From Enterocloster lavalensis (GTDB taxonomy: Bacteria; Bacillota; Clostridia; Lachnospirales; Lachnospiraceae), in contig NZ_CABJCG010000005.1 of NCBI RefSeq assembly GCF_902364025.1, positions 122,922 to 186,921 of the forward strand: a stretch of DNA of 64,000 nt, read 5' to 3'. The notes under the pieces were generated by a model that was given only the letters and a program-made list of their open reading frames with translations, was not told where the DNA came from and made no database searches. Both the position numbers and the translations under genes were made by a program. Of this stretch, positions 53,779 to 62,793 are shown piece by piece. The stretch's first letter is position 1; each line of letters starts with the position of its first letter.

Positions 53779-54303
53779 GTGAGTAAAGACACAGAAAGCA
53801 GGGCCAGGCGCTGCGGTGGCTTCACACTGCTGGAGACTGTGATGGCATTGACCATTGCCTCCATCGCGCTGCTCTTTTTCACCGGTTTTCTGGTGCCCCA
53901 GCTGAAGCTGTATTACCGGTTCGGGCGGACCTCGGAGGCGAAACAGGTGTGCAGCCGGATTTACCGTGAGATAGAGGAGCAGCTGCGTTACGGGTATGAT
54001 TTCGCCGTAGACCCCGAAGATTCCGCAACCTTGTATTACCAGGTGCGGGAGACGGAGCGGTCCGGGTATGGGAGCGGCGGAGGGGAGGACGGGCCGCTGC
54101 AATTTGACGGGACGCTGCTGGATGGAGGGCAGGAGCTTGGCATGAGGCCGGAGCTGGATTTTACCGGAACGGATGAGGACACGGTCTGTGTGCGGATTCG
54201 ACTGTTGGAAGAAAATGGGGATGAAGTGATCTGGGAACAGGAGGCCTATGTTTCCAGCCTGTACGGGGAGATAGAGGAGGGAAAGCCGGATGAGACGCAT
54301 TGA
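53779..54303 (+). CDS. minor pilin-like protein (PilW-type position)
   Basis: About 174 residues with the prepilin motif GGFTLLETVMALTIAS followed by a hydrophobic helix. The C-terminal region has FGRTSEAKQVCSRIYREIEE and a beta-rich end (DTVCVRIRLLEENGDEVIWE). GTG 53779 has GGGAGGACATGGA upstream at proper distance and gives a short basic leader; ATG 53764, which overlaps the previous stop (TAATG), is the alternative. It lies in the order expected of the second minor pilin. Confidence 0.83.
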   Translation: MSKDTESRARRCGGFTLLETVMALTIASIALLFFTGFLVPQLKLYYRFGRTSEAKQVCSRIYREIEEQLRYGYDFAVDPEDSATLYYQVRETERSGYGSGGGEDGPLQFDGTLLDGGQELGMRPELDFTGTDEDTVCVRIRLLEENGDEVIWEQEAYVSSLYGEIEEGKPDETH

Positions 54304-55078
54304 TCCGCGCCGGGGAGGCAGTATGATTTACGTGATCATGCTCATGACCATGTTTGTAATCCTGTCCACGGGATTTCTGTACATGTCGCGCTACAGTCTG
54401 GAAGCGGTTTTACAGAACCGCAGCTACATGGAAGCGCAGGCCACCGCAAAGATGATCCACCAGTCCTACTGTCTGGACGTGAGCAACGGCTCGTCCGCTG
54501 CGATGAACCGGATTTGGGAGGAATTTGAGGAGGACTGCCTGTCGCTGGCGGGGAGAAGGGGAGCGGAAGAGCTTACGATGGCCCTGGAAGCCCTGGAATA
54601 CCGTGCAAATGGATACGGCGAGACGGGAGACCTTGCGGTGGAGATGGTTCTGACCGCCAGGCCGGCCAGGGGCGAGGCCACCGTGGACACCCAGGTGACG
54701 CGCCATGGATATACGTTCAGGCTGGGCGCGGAAATCCGGTTTGACGACGCGGAAGGCGAAGTGTTGATCATTCCGCTGCCGCAGGAGGATGAGCAGGGGG
54801 AAGACGGGGCTCAGGACGAAGGGGAGCCGGACAGCGGCCTGGAATCAGATGAGGTTGCCCCGGACAGCGGCCTGGAATCAGATGAGGTCGCCCCGGACAG
54901 CGGCCTGGAATCAGATGAGGTCGCCCCGGACAGCGTCCCGGAATCAGATGCAGAGCCCACGGACAACGCCCCGGCCCCGGATGCAGAAGATCCCCAGTCC
55001 GCAGTGCCCGACAGCCTGCATTTTAACATGCAGGGCCTGGGCGTCTACCGCTACTACGAGGGCGGACGTTCCCGGTAA
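54290..55078 (+). CDS. PilX-like minor pilin/assembly protein with acidic repeats
   Basis: A 262-residue protein overlapping the previous gene by 14 bases. A basic start MRRIDPRRGGSMIYVIMLMT leads into a hydrophobic helix (about 11-32) without the canonical Gly-Phe-Thr-Leu-x-Glu leader, similar to PilX-type proteins. The middle is a globular region (about 40-165). The C-terminal third is very acidic and includes three near-identical 11-residue repeats (DSGLESDEVAP) plus a diverged fourth. It ends LHFNMQGLGVYRYYEGGRSR. Function is inferred only from operon position. Confidence 0.7.
   Translation: MRRIDPRRGGSMIYVIMLMTMFVILSTGFLYMSRYSLEAVLQNRSYMEAQATAKMIHQSYCLDVSNGSSAAMNRIWEEFEEDCLSLAGRRGAEELTMALEALEYRANGYGETGDLAVEMVLTARPARGEATVDTQVTRHGYTFRLGAEIRFDDAEGEVLIIPLPQEDEQGEDGAQDEGEPDSGLESDEVAPDSGLESDEVAPDSGLESDEVAPDSVPESDAEPTDNAPAPDAEDPQSAVPDSLHFNMQGLGVYRYYEGGRSR
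54830..54961 (+). repeat. 33-bp coding repeat, 4 units
   Basis: Units start at 54830, 54863, 54896 and 54929. The first three encode DSGLESDEVAP with only synonymous change; the fourth encodes DSVPESDAEPT. Confidence 0.93.
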
Positions 55079-55103
55079 ACGGGCCGCGGGGGTGGGAGCT
55101 GTC

Positions 55104-55907
55104 TCAAATCCCTCCGCGAAACACCAGATTCAGATACCAGTTAAGGATTTGTTCGCCCCAAAGCAACGAGAGGATCAGGGAGACGGCGAAAAACGGGGCC
55201 ATGGGAATGGACGAGCGACGATGGATTTTACCGCGCATCAGTGCCGGAACGACCCAGGCGGCGGCCAGGACATAGCCCCCAAACAGGGCAAGAAGCCCCC
55301 TCGGGAGGCCGAGATAGAAGCCGGATGCGGCCAGAAGCTTGATGTCGCCGCCTCCGATTCCGCCGCCGGTGAGCCGGGAGACAATGAACAGCGCAGATCC
55401 GATGAGGACCGCCGCAACAATATGATCGCCCAGGCTTTTCCAGGAAAACCGTGTCAGTAGGCCGTAAGCAGGCAGCGGGATCACGGAGAGGAGTCCTGCC
55501 AGCAGGATGAACAGGGAGATGCCGTCCGGTATGTAGGTGAAATCCCAGTCAATCCAGGCCGCGGTGATCAGGGCGGAAGCGAAGAGACAGGCCGTTACGG
55601 ACCGGAATCCGGCCCCAAACACGTAAAAACAGAGCAGAAAGACCAGTCCGGTTAAGGCTTCGGTCAGCGGATAACGGCGGGAGATAGGCCGGTGGCAGTA
55701 GCGGCATTTGCCGCGCAGAAACAGCCAGGAGAAAACGGGGACCAGGTCTCCCGGACTCAGGGCGTGACCGCAGCGGGGGCAGGATGAGCGGCCTTTTATT
55801 GGGGAGAGCTGGCGGGGAAAACACCACACACAGACGTTTAAGAAACTGCCGGTCCATAAGCCGGTAAAGAGATACACGGCTCCGTAAAACAGGTTGTACA
55901 CTTCCAT
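55104..55907 (-). CDS. pilD: type IV prepilin peptidase/methyltransferase
   Basis: A 267-residue polytopic membrane enzyme that cleaves prepilin leaders and N-methylates the new end. The N-terminal part has the zinc-binding Cys pairs SSCPRCGHAL and GKCRYCHRPISRRYPLTE. The catalytic aspartates lie in AAWIDWDFTYIPDGISL and GGGIGGGDIKLLAA. It is transcribed against the pil genes, converging on the PilX-like gene and diverging from pilB. ATG at 55907 has GGGAGGGGAGTTTT upstream; the frame is open to 55949 without a site. A minus-strand promoter is at 55968-55940. Confidence 0.95.
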   Translation of the reverse strand: MEVYNLFYGAVYLFTGLWTGSFLNVCVWCFPRQLSPIKGRSSCPRCGHALSPGDLVPVFSWLFLRGKCRYCHRPISRRYPLTEALTGLVFLLCFYVFGAGFRSVTACLFASALITAAWIDWDFTYIPDGISLFILLAGLLSVIPLPAYGLLTRFSWKSLGDHIVAAVLIGSALFIVSRLTGGGIGGGDIKLLAASGFYLGLPRGLLALFGGYVLAAAWVVPALMRGKIHRRSSIPMAPFFAVSLILSLLWGEQILNWYLNLVFRGGI

Positions 55908-55939
55908 AAAACTCCCCTCCCGGTCGGATTGTCGGTTAC

Positions 55940-55968
55940 AGTATAGCATTTACATGAGAAAGGAACAA
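55940..55968 (-). promoter_or_regulatory. pilD promoter
   Basis: On the minus strand TTGTTC (55968-55963), 17-base spacer, TATACT (55945-55940). The -35 box overlaps the ribosome-site region of the divergent pilB gene. Confidence 0.65.
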
Positions 55969-55975
55969 TCTTAAT

Positions 55976-57664
55976 ATGAATATTCCGGTGGAAACACTGT
56001 TGCTTGAGCGCGGTTTGCTGACAGAACGCCAGCTCAGGCGCGCTATGGAATTCAGGGAGCGCTGCCCGGACAAAGCCCTGGAAGAGATTCTGCTGGATTT
56101 CGGGTACGTGTCGGAGGCGGCTCTGTTGGCCTGCCTGGGAGAGCGGGACGGTCTGGAGGTGGTGGACTTGTCGGAGTACAAGGTGGACCCTGAGGCGGCC
56201 GGACTGATTTCCCACAACTTCTCGGATCAGTATCAGGTGCTTCCCATCGGCATTCGGAACGGGAAGCTGGTGGTGGCTGCGCGGGATCCGCTGATGTTCG
56301 ATGTGTTCGACGAGATAGAGGCCGCGGCCGGGATGGAGCTGACCGTGGTTCTGGCCGCCGCAGAGTCCATACGGGATTGTGCGGCCGCGGTGTACCGGGA
56401 GCAGGATTTGAGCAATGCGGTGCAGAAGGTGAATAAGGAGGTCCAGGGTTCAGGCCACAGCCGGGAGGCTTGTGCGGCCAGCGAGCGCGTGGAGGGCACG
56501 CCCATTGTGAAAATGGTCAACACGCTGATTGAACAGGCTTATGCCAGGGGCGCCAGCGACATCCACGTGGAGCCCATGGAGGACCGGCTTGTGATCCGTT
56601 TGCGGGTAAACGGCGATCTGGTGGAGCACACATCCATGGCAATGGAAGCCCACCGTCCCATCGTGACCAGGCTCAAAATCATGGGAGGCATGGATATTGC
56701 GGAAAAGAGGCTGCCCCAGGACGGCAAGTACCGCTATGACCGCGGGCAGGTGAAAACGGACCTGAGGATTTCCGCTCTGCCCACAATCTACGGTGAGAAA
56801 ATAGTGCTGAGACTTTTAAACAGCGCCCGGGACGACTGTCTGATGGATGTCCGGCGCTTGGGTATGACGGAGGAGCAGGAGGAGATATTCGAGCGGTTCA
56901 TAAAAGCGCCCTACGGTCTGGTTCTGGTGACCGGTCCTACCGGAAGCGGCAAGACTACCACGCTCTACGCTGCCTTAAACCGGCTGGTCAGGCGGAAAAT
57001 CAATGTGGTGACGGTGGAGGATCCTGTGGAGAAGGCCATAAGCGGAGCCACTCAGGTTCAGGTAAATGTGAAATCCGGCCTCACCTTTGCCGTAGCTCTG
57101 CGGGCCATACTCCGTCAGGACCCGGATGTGATCATGATCGGCGAGATGAGGGACGGAGAAACCGCATCCATCGGCGTGCGCGCCGCCATTACGGGACACC
57201 TGGTATTTTCCACGTTGCACACCAACGACTGCGCGGCCAGCGTCGCAAGGCTGCTGGATATGGGCGTGGTCCCCTACATGGCCGCGGCGGTCCTCACCGG
57301 AGTGATCGCGCAGCGCCTGGTGAAGGAGCTTTGCCCGCACTGCCGCCGGGAGTATGAACCGGACGGCAGGGAGCGGGAGCTTCTGGGCGGTGCTGCCCCG
57401 GAAACGGTAAAACGGCTCTGGAAACCGGTGGGCTGCAGCCGCTGCGGTAATACCGGTTATTCCGGAAGGCGCGCCATCTACGAGTTTATGGAGGTGGACG
57501 AGAAGATCGGCGGCATGATCCAAAAAGGGACATCGCCCCACGAGATACGGACCGTGCTGCGGAAAAACGGAAGCAAGAGCCTGCGGGAGCAGGCAAGGGA
57601 TATGACCATCCGGGGAGAAACTTCCATGGAGGAGTTGGAAAAGGTCATCTATTCCGTTGAATGA
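55976..57664 (+). CDS. pilB: type IV pilus assembly ATPase (PilB/GspE)
   Basis: A 562-residue cytoplasmic motor ATPase. Domains: N-terminal T2SSE_N (about 1-150, LLLERGLLTERQLRRAMEF, DGLEVVDLSEYKVDPEA), then the ATPase core with GASDIHVEPMEDRLVIRLRV, Walker A VTGPTGSGKTTTLYAALN (about 317-326), Asp box VEDPVEKAI, Walker B VIMIGEMRDGETA and His box GHLVFSTLHTND. A tetra-Cys zinc motif LCPHCRREY and CSRCGNTGYSGR, usual in extension ATPases, is present. AGAAAGGAACAATCTTA precedes ATG 55976. No PilT-like retraction ATPase is in the window. Confidence 0.97.
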   Translation: MNIPVETLLLERGLLTERQLRRAMEFRERCPDKALEEILLDFGYVSEAALLACLGERDGLEVVDLSEYKVDPEAAGLISHNFSDQYQVLPIGIRNGKLVVAARDPLMFDVFDEIEAAAGMELTVVLAAAESIRDCAAAVYREQDLSNAVQKVNKEVQGSGHSREACAASERVEGTPIVKMVNTLIEQAYARGASDIHVEPMEDRLVIRLRVNGDLVEHTSMAMEAHRPIVTRLKIMGGMDIAEKRLPQDGKYRYDRGQVKTDLRISALPTIYGEKIVLRLLNSARDDCLMDVRRLGMTEEQEEIFERFIKAPYGLVLVTGPTGSGKTTTLYAALNRLVRRKINVVTVEDPVEKAISGATQVQVNVKSGLTFAVALRAILRQDPDVIMIGEMRDGETASIGVRAAITGHLVFSTLHTNDCAASVARLLDMGVVPYMAAAVLTGVIAQRLVKELCPHCRREYEPDGRERELLGGAAPETVKRLWKPVGCSRCGNTGYSGRRAIYEFMEVDEKIGGMIQKGTSPHEIRTVLRKNGSKSLREQARDMTIRGETSMEELEKVIYSVE

Positions 57665-57682
57665 GGACAGAAAGGAAAACAT

Positions 57683-58033
57683 ATGAGGAGAACTGACAGA
57701 AAGCGCAAGACGAACGGAGGATTTACGCTGGTGGAGCTGATCTGCGTTATCGCAATCATGGCAATATTGATTGCGGTGGCAGTGCCGTCCTATCAGAACA
57801 TGCAGAATAAATCCGCCGAGCAGGTAGCCATGGCCAACGCCAGATCCGAGTATTCCGCGGGTAAGGCGCAGCAGGCTTTGGTGGACGCACAGGTGCTGAA
57901 GCCGGATGAGACGGAGTCCTACGATTACGATCCCATCAGCGACACCGCCACCTGGGTGGGCGAGATCAACGGGAAAACGTACACCGCAACATTTGACGGA
58001 AAATCGGGGGAGGGAACGGTCAGCCACAAATAG
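57683..58033 (+). CDS. major pilin-like prepilin (PilA type)
   Basis: A 116-residue prepilin 18 bases after pilB. A basic leader (MRRTDRKRKTNG) precedes GFTLVELICVIAIMAILIAV with Glu at +5 and Pro-containing hydrophobic helix (VAVPSYQNMQNKSAEQVAM). The C-terminal head is short, about 65 residues, with YDYDPISDTATWVGEINGK. Its clean leader and position after the extension ATPase make it the best major-pilin candidate in the window. No cysteines are present in the head. Confidence 0.9.
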   Translation: MRRTDRKRKTNGGFTLVELICVIAIMAILIAVAVPSYQNMQNKSAEQVAMANARSEYSAGKAQQALVDAQVLKPDETESYDYDPISDTATWVGEINGKTYTATFDGKSGEGTVSHK

Positions 58034-58087
58034 CGTGAGCGCGGCCAAAGCGCGCACCCAAAGTAGCACGCCCCTTGGGGGGATTTC

Positions 58088-58116
58088 TTGCCAAAGGCCG
58101 GTATTTATGATACAAT
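58088..58116 (+). promoter_or_regulatory. sigma-A promoter for second pilin and cls
   Basis: TTGCCA (58088-58093), 17-base spacer, TACAAT (58111-58116), 61 bases before the start at 58177. Confidence 0.75.
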
Positions 58117-58176
58117 GGGCCATTGGCAGGGGCCGGTCGCGGAGTGGACCGGAACCATTGTGGGACCGAAAAAGAG

Positions 58177-58632
58177 ATGAGAAGAAGATCAAAACAGAAC
58201 AAAAGAGGCGGTTATACACTGGTGGAACTGGTAGCCGTCATAGCAATCATAGCGATTCTCGTAACATCCAGCCTGCCCCATATGAACTGGCTTACGAAGG
58301 CGGCCAGGCGCGTTGCCTCGGAAAATGAGGCGGTGGAGGTGGCAAATGCGGTGAGACGGTATGTACATGACAAAATGGACACGGGCGAGCTGTCCCCTAC
58401 ATCGACCAAGCCGATGCGTGATCTGATCAATCTGGAGCTTGAGAAGCCGGACAACGTGCTTCGGGATTATATTAGCGGAGGGATGGAAGGCGCGCGGATC
58501 GAGTCGTTCTTCATCGATCTGAAGACCGGTATCCTGGGTCAGCTCACCTATGTGAATCAGTTTGATCGCGTTCGGATAAGCTATGACAACGAGGGCAGAC
58601 AGACCGTGGAGCACGTGGGCCCGGGAATATAA
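58177..58632 (+). CDS. pilin-like protein with prepilin leader
   Basis: A 151-residue protein with a basic leader MRRRSKQNKRG and the motif GYTLVELVAVIAIIAILVTS with Glu at +5. The head is larger than that of the preceding pilin (about 115 residues; FIDLKTGILGQLTYVNQFDR, VRISYDNEGRQTVEHVGPGI). It has its own promoter, so it can be expressed apart from pilA. ATG 58177 follows CGAAAAAGAG, a weak site; the frame is open to 58123. It may be an alternative major pilin or pseudopilin. Confidence 0.85.
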   Translation: MRRRSKQNKRGGYTLVELVAVIAIIAILVTSSLPHMNWLTKAARRVASENEAVEVANAVRRYVHDKMDTGELSPTSTKPMRDLINLELEKPDNVLRDYISGGMEGARIESFFIDLKTGILGQLTYVNQFDRVRISYDNEGRQTVEHVGPGI

Positions 58633-58651
58633 GAAAGAGAGGTGGCCGGTA

Positions 58652-60187
58652 ATGAGAGAAATATGGCAGAGCACGGTGGAGGTGTGGTCCTGGCTGATGC
58701 AGCATCTGTGGTTTATCAACGTGCTGCTCTCCATCGTGATCGTATTTTTCCAGCGCCGGGATCCCAAGACCGTGTGGACCTGGCTGCTGGCCATCTATTT
58801 TATTCCCGTTTTCGGGGTTGCGTTTTACCTGCTGTTCGGCCAGGACATGAAAAAGAGCCGTATGTTCCGGGTGAAAGAGGCGGACGACCGGTTGAAGTTC
58901 CCCATCAAGAGCCAGGAGGCCGTGATCCGCTCCGAGCGCAGAGAGGACCATCACCCGGATGCCATGACCAGGGAGTACAGCAGCCTGGTGCTCTACAATC
59001 TTGAGACTTCCGGCGCGGTTCTGACCTCGGACAACGCGGTGGATATTTACACCGACGGCCGTGAGAAATTCGAGGCGCTGCGCCAGGCGCTGCGGGGGGC
59101 CAGACGTTTTATCCACATCCAATACTATATCATCAAAAATGACGAGGTATTCGATTCCATTGTGCCCATTCTGATCGAAAAGGTCAAGGAGGGCGTGGAA
59201 GTCCGCATCCTCTACGATGGCATGGGCGGGCGGTTTATGCCCAAGCGGCGCTGGGAAGAGATGCGTTTGGCCGGAATCCGGGTGGGCACGTTCTTTCCGC
59301 CCTTTCTTGGCTGGCTGAACCTGCGCGTCAATTACCGCAACCACCGCAAGATCGTGGTGATCGACGGTACCACAGGGTTTGTGGGCGGCTTCAACATCGG
59401 CCGGGAGTACATTTCCAAAGATCCCCAGTTCGGCTATTGGCGGGATACCCACTTAAAGATCAAGGGAGAGGCGGCCATCAGCCTGCAGATCCGTTTTGCC
59501 CTGGACTGGAATTATGCCACCGGAGAAAATCTGTTCAAGGACCTGAGTTATTTCGGGGACGAGGCCGAGGCGGCCAGAAAACGTCTTATGGGCGAAGGAA
59601 ACGGCCATATCTGGCCCAAGGACCAGGCGGACGCGGAGCAGGTGTACATGCAGATTATCACCAGCGGGCCGGATACCAGGGAGCCTCACATCCGCAACAA
59701 CTACCTGGAGCTGTTTCACAAGGCCAAGCGCCATATTTATATTCAGACGCCGTATTTTATTCCCGACGACGCGATTCTCTCCGCCCTGAAAATCGCGGCC
59801 TCCTCCGGGGTGGACGTGCGCCTGATGATCCCCTGCAAGCCGGACCACCCCTTTGTGTACTGGGCCACCTGCTCCTACGCGGGCGAGCTTTTGGATTACG
59901 GGGCCCGTTGTTATGTGTATGAGAACGGTTTCCTGCACTCCAAGGGTGTGATGGTGGATGGACAGGTCAGCTGCTACGGAACCGCCAACATGGATATCCG
60001 CAGCTTTGAGCTGAATTTCGAGGTGAACGCCACGATCTACGACCAAAAGACCACCGAGCGGCTGGAGAAGGCCTTTATGGACGATCTGCCCCACTGCCGG
60101 GAGATCACCCGGGAGGATTACCACAGCCGCAGGCTGTGGATGCGCCTGAAGGAGCAGATGTGCAGGCTGCTGTCGCCGCTTTTGTAA
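58652..60187 (+). CDS. cls: cardiolipin synthase (phospholipase D family)
   Basis: A 511-residue membrane enzyme that condenses two phosphatidylglycerols into cardiolipin and glycerol. Two N-terminal transmembrane helices (about 13-32 and 40-62) precede two phospholipase D domains: VNYRNHRKIVVIDGTTGFVG (first HKD, about 230) and GFLHSKGVMVDGQVSCYGTA (second HKD, about 430), with family segments IHIQYYIIKND and YIQTPYFIPDD. Length is typical. ATG 58652 follows AAAGAGAGGTGGCCGGT. It starts 19 bases after the pilin gene and probably shares its promoter, though the functions are unrelated. Confidence 0.95.
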   Translation: MREIWQSTVEVWSWLMQHLWFINVLLSIVIVFFQRRDPKTVWTWLLAIYFIPVFGVAFYLLFGQDMKKSRMFRVKEADDRLKFPIKSQEAVIRSERREDHHPDAMTREYSSLVLYNLETSGAVLTSDNAVDIYTDGREKFEALRQALRGARRFIHIQYYIIKNDEVFDSIVPILIEKVKEGVEVRILYDGMGGRFMPKRRWEEMRLAGIRVGTFFPPFLGWLNLRVNYRNHRKIVVIDGTTGFVGGFNIGREYISKDPQFGYWRDTHLKIKGEAAISLQIRFALDWNYATGENLFKDLSYFGDEAEAARKRLMGEGNGHIWPKDQADAEQVYMQIITSGPDTREPHIRNNYLELFHKAKRHIYIQTPYFIPDDAILSALKIAASSGVDVRLMIPCKPDHPFVYWATCSYAGELLDYGARCYVYENGFLHSKGVMVDGQVSCYGTANMDIRSFELNFEVNATIYDQKTTERLEKAFMDDLPHCREITREDYHSRRLWMRLKEQMCRLLSPLL

Positions 60188-60265
60188 AACGGCGGGGCCG
60201 CGGTAAGTTCTGGAAATGAAAAATCCATGTATGGCACGGCGGGGCTTTTGTCCATACTATGGTTT

Positions 60266-60739
60266 ATGAAAACGCTTAATTTAAAACAATTTTTGATTAA
60301 CTTCTGCCGCTGCGGCATCGCCGGTTGGTGCCTGGAGGTGATGTTCACCTCCGTGGATTCCATCATGGCCGGGGACTGGCGGCTGATGGGCAGAACTTCT
60401 TTAATAATGTTTCCGATTTACGGCATGGGCGCGCTTTTGGGACCCATCAGCGGCATGATGGACAGCTGGCTGTCCGATCTGCCCGGCTTTGAGGAGGCCT
60501 CCCGGGAGCGGATCAGTCCCCTGGCCCTGGCTATCCGTCACGGGCTGCTGTTTATGGTGATGATCTTTATTGCGGAGTACGTGACCGGAATCTGGCTGAC
60601 CGGCGCCGGAATCTGTCCCTGGGACTACTCCAGATGGCCGGACAACGTGGACGGCGTCATCCGTCTGAATTTTGCCCCGCTGTGGTTTTTTACCGGCCTG
60701 TTGTTCGAACGAATCACAAAATCAAAGAGCAGATCATGA
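60266..60739 (+). CDS. putative ABC-transporter permease family membrane protein (CmpB-like)
   Basis: About 157 residues with four predicted membrane segments. The sequence fits the small-membrane-protein family annotated as putative ABC transporter permease (CmpB): GIAGWCLEVMFTSVDSIMAG, GDWRLMGRTSLIMFPIYGMG, ICPWDYSRWPDNVDGVIRLN and FAPLWFFTGLLFERI. Despite the name no transport role is established. ATG 60266 gives the usual N-terminus (MKTLNLKQFLINFCRCG); ATG 60227 is an alternative, and neither has a strong ribosome site. Confidence 0.78.
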   Translation: MKTLNLKQFLINFCRCGIAGWCLEVMFTSVDSIMAGDWRLMGRTSLIMFPIYGMGALLGPISGMMDSWLSDLPGFEEASRERISPLALAIRHGLLFMVMIFIAEYVTGIWLTGAGICPWDYSRWPDNVDGVIRLNFAPLWFFTGLLFERITKSKSRS

Positions 60740-60762
60740 TACGAAAACCTGTTTCCAGGGTA

Positions 60763-60791
60763 TTGTATTTGATCTGCTATTTTAATATAAT
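60763..60791 (+). promoter_or_regulatory. sigma-A promoter for plsC-pheA
   Basis: TTGTAT (60763-60768), 17-base spacer, TATAAT (60786-60791), 88 bases before the plsC start codon. Confidence 0.8.
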
Positions 60792-60879
60792 AGAGGAAAA
60801 ATATCCATGAAGTGGAAATGATTCTGTCATGGTTCCGCCGAGCTGGATAAAGATGACGTACATAGTAAGGAGAACACCG

Positions 60880-61623
60880 ATGTTAAGGATTATTTTGGTC
60901 GCATCGACCGTAGTGCTGTTCCTGATTTTCAGTATCCCGATTCTGGGGATTCTGGCGCTGGTGGGGAAGGGAAACAGCCGCGCAAAACAGGACTGGAGCC
61001 TGCGGATCGTCCGCAGCGTGTTCCGGTTCATCCTGAAGCTGGCCGGCGTGACCATTACCGTCCAGGGCCTGGAGAACATACCCCGGGACCGGGCCGTGCT
61101 CTATGTGGGAAACCACCGCAGTTATTTTGACATCCTCACCGGGTATGTGACCGTTCCCGGCCTGACCGGATTTGTGGCGAAGAAGGAGATGGTTAAGATC
61201 CCGCTTCTGAGCACCTGGATGTCTTATGTAAACTGCCTGTTTCTGGACCGGGTGAACATCAAGGAGGGGTTAAAGACCATCCTTGAGGGCATCGAGAAGG
61301 TGAAGTCCGGCGTCTCTATCTGGATTTTCCCGGAGGGGACCCGCAACGAGGGAGATTTGACGGACCTGCTGCCGTTTCACGAGGGCAGCTTAAAGATCGC
61401 TGAGAAGAGCGGCTGTCCGGTGATTCCCGTGGCAATCACCGGCACGGCGGAGGTGTTTGAGGACCATCTCCCCCTGATTCGTTCCAGCCACGTTGTGATC
61501 CGCTACGGCGAGCCCATCTTCCTAAAGGAGCTGGAGCCGGCAAAGCGGAAGTTTTCCGGCGCTTACACCCGGGACGTGATCATTTCCATGTTAAACGAGA
61601 TGGAGAAAGAAAAAAATAATTGA
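60880..61623 (+). CDS. plsC: 1-acyl-sn-glycerol-3-phosphate acyltransferase
   Basis: A 247-residue membrane acyltransferase that makes phosphatidic acid from lysophosphatidic acid. An N-terminal helix (about 2-25) is followed by the acyltransferase core: catalytic YVGNHRSYFDILTGY (NHx4D), substrate-binding WIFPEGTRNEGDL, and VIPVAITGTAEVFED. ATG 60880 follows AGTAAGGAGAACACCG; the frame is open to 60829 without a site. pheA starts 16 bases downstream, so the two are probably co-transcribed. Confidence 0.94.
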   Translation: MLRIILVASTVVLFLIFSIPILGILALVGKGNSRAKQDWSLRIVRSVFRFILKLAGVTITVQGLENIPRDRAVLYVGNHRSYFDILTGYVTVPGLTGFVAKKEMVKIPLLSTWMSYVNCLFLDRVNIKEGLKTILEGIEKVKSGVSIWIFPEGTRNEGDLTDLLPFHEGSLKIAEKSGCPVIPVAITGTAEVFEDHLPLIRSSHVVIRYGEPIFLKELEPAKRKFSGAYTRDVIISMLNEMEKEKNN

Positions 61624-61639
61624 CGGAGAAAGACAACCT

Positions 61640-62776
61640 ATGAAGAACCTGGATTTGGGAGAATTGAGAGGACAGCTGGACGAGATCGACGGCCAGTTGG
61701 TCCGCCTGTTCGAGCAGCGCATGAAGATCTGCGCGGATGTGGCGGAATACAAGATAGAGACGGGTAAGGCCGTGTACGACGGGGAGCGGGAACGCCAGAA
61801 GCTGGAAGCGGTGGGCGCGATGGCCCACGGCGACTTTAACAGCCAGGCGGTACAGGAGCTGTTTTCCCAGCTGATGACGGTCAGCCGGAAGCGCCAGTAC
61901 CAGCTGCTGGCCCGGCACGGCAAGGGAATTGACACCGGATTCCAGGTGATCGAAGCGATTCAGACGTCCGGAGCGCGGGTGGCGTATCAGGGCGTTGAGG
62001 GTTCCTACGGACACGGGGCGGCCCTCCAGTTCTTTGGCCGGGAGGCCTCGCTTTACCATGTGACGGCCATGGAGGACGTGATGGCCGAGGTAGAGGAAGG
62101 CCGGGCCGACTATGGAGTGCTTCCCATCGAGAACTCCTCGGCGGGAGCGGTCAGCGACAATTACGATCTGCTGGTGAAACACAACAACTATATCGTGGCC
62201 GAGACGCAGCTGGCGGTGCGCCACGCGCTGCTGGGACTGCCGGAGGCGAGGCTGGAGGACGTGGAGCTTGTCTATTCCCATCCCCAGGCTCTGATGCAGT
62301 GCTCCCAGTATTTAAACTCCCATCCCCAGTGGCGCCAGATCAGCCTGGAGAACACCGCGGCTGCGGCGTTAAAGGTCACCCGGGACGGAGACTGCCGCCA
62401 GGCGGCAGTGGCCAGCGAGATCGCGGGCAGGCTTTACGGCCTCAAGGTGCTGGCCCCGGGGATCAACCACAACAAGAACAATACCACCCGGTTTATCGTG
62501 CTTTCCCGGGAGGCCGTGTACCGAAAGGACGCGTCCAAGGTCAGCATCTGCTTTGAGGGACTTCACCGCAGCGGCTCTCTGTACAATATGCTGGGTAATT
62601 TCATTTTCAACAACGTCAACATGCTGATGATCGAGTCCCGGCCCATCGAGGGCCGCAGCTGGGAATACCGGTTCTTTGTGGACGTGGAGGGCTCCCTGGG
62701 AGACGCCGCGGTCCAGAACGCGTTAAAAGGTATTTCCGAGGAAGCGGTCAGCATGCGGATTTTGGGCAATTATTAG
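61640..62776 (+). CDS. pheA: bifunctional chorismate mutase / prephenate dehydratase
   Basis: A 378-residue enzyme of phenylalanine synthesis, converting chorismate to prephenate and then to phenylpyruvate. Residues 1-90 are an AroQ-type chorismate mutase (LRGQLDEIDGQLVRLFEQR, VAEYKIETGKAVYDGERE). Residues about 110-285 are the dehydratase (VAYQGVEGSYGHGAALQFFG, VLPIENSSAGAVSDNYDLL, NNTTRFIVLS with the catalytic Thr-Arg-Phe). Residues about 300-375 are an ACT domain (SGSLYNMLGNF, NMLMIESRPI) for feedback by phenylalanine. The fused mutase-dehydratase form is common in Firmicutes. Confidence 0.96.
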   Translation: MKNLDLGELRGQLDEIDGQLVRLFEQRMKICADVAEYKIETGKAVYDGERERQKLEAVGAMAHGDFNSQAVQELFSQLMTVSRKRQYQLLARHGKGIDTGFQVIEAIQTSGARVAYQGVEGSYGHGAALQFFGREASLYHVTAMEDVMAEVEEGRADYGVLPIENSSAGAVSDNYDLLVKHNNYIVAETQLAVRHALLGLPEARLEDVELVYSHPQALMQCSQYLNSHPQWRQISLENTAAAALKVTRDGDCRQAAVASEIAGRLYGLKVLAPGINHNKNNTTRFIVLSREAVYRKDASKVSICFEGLHRSGSLYNMLGNFIFNNVNMLMIESRPIEGRSWEYRFFVDVEGSLGDAAVQNALKGISEEAVSMRILGNY

Positions 62777-62793
62777 ATAAGAGGGTGAGCGAC

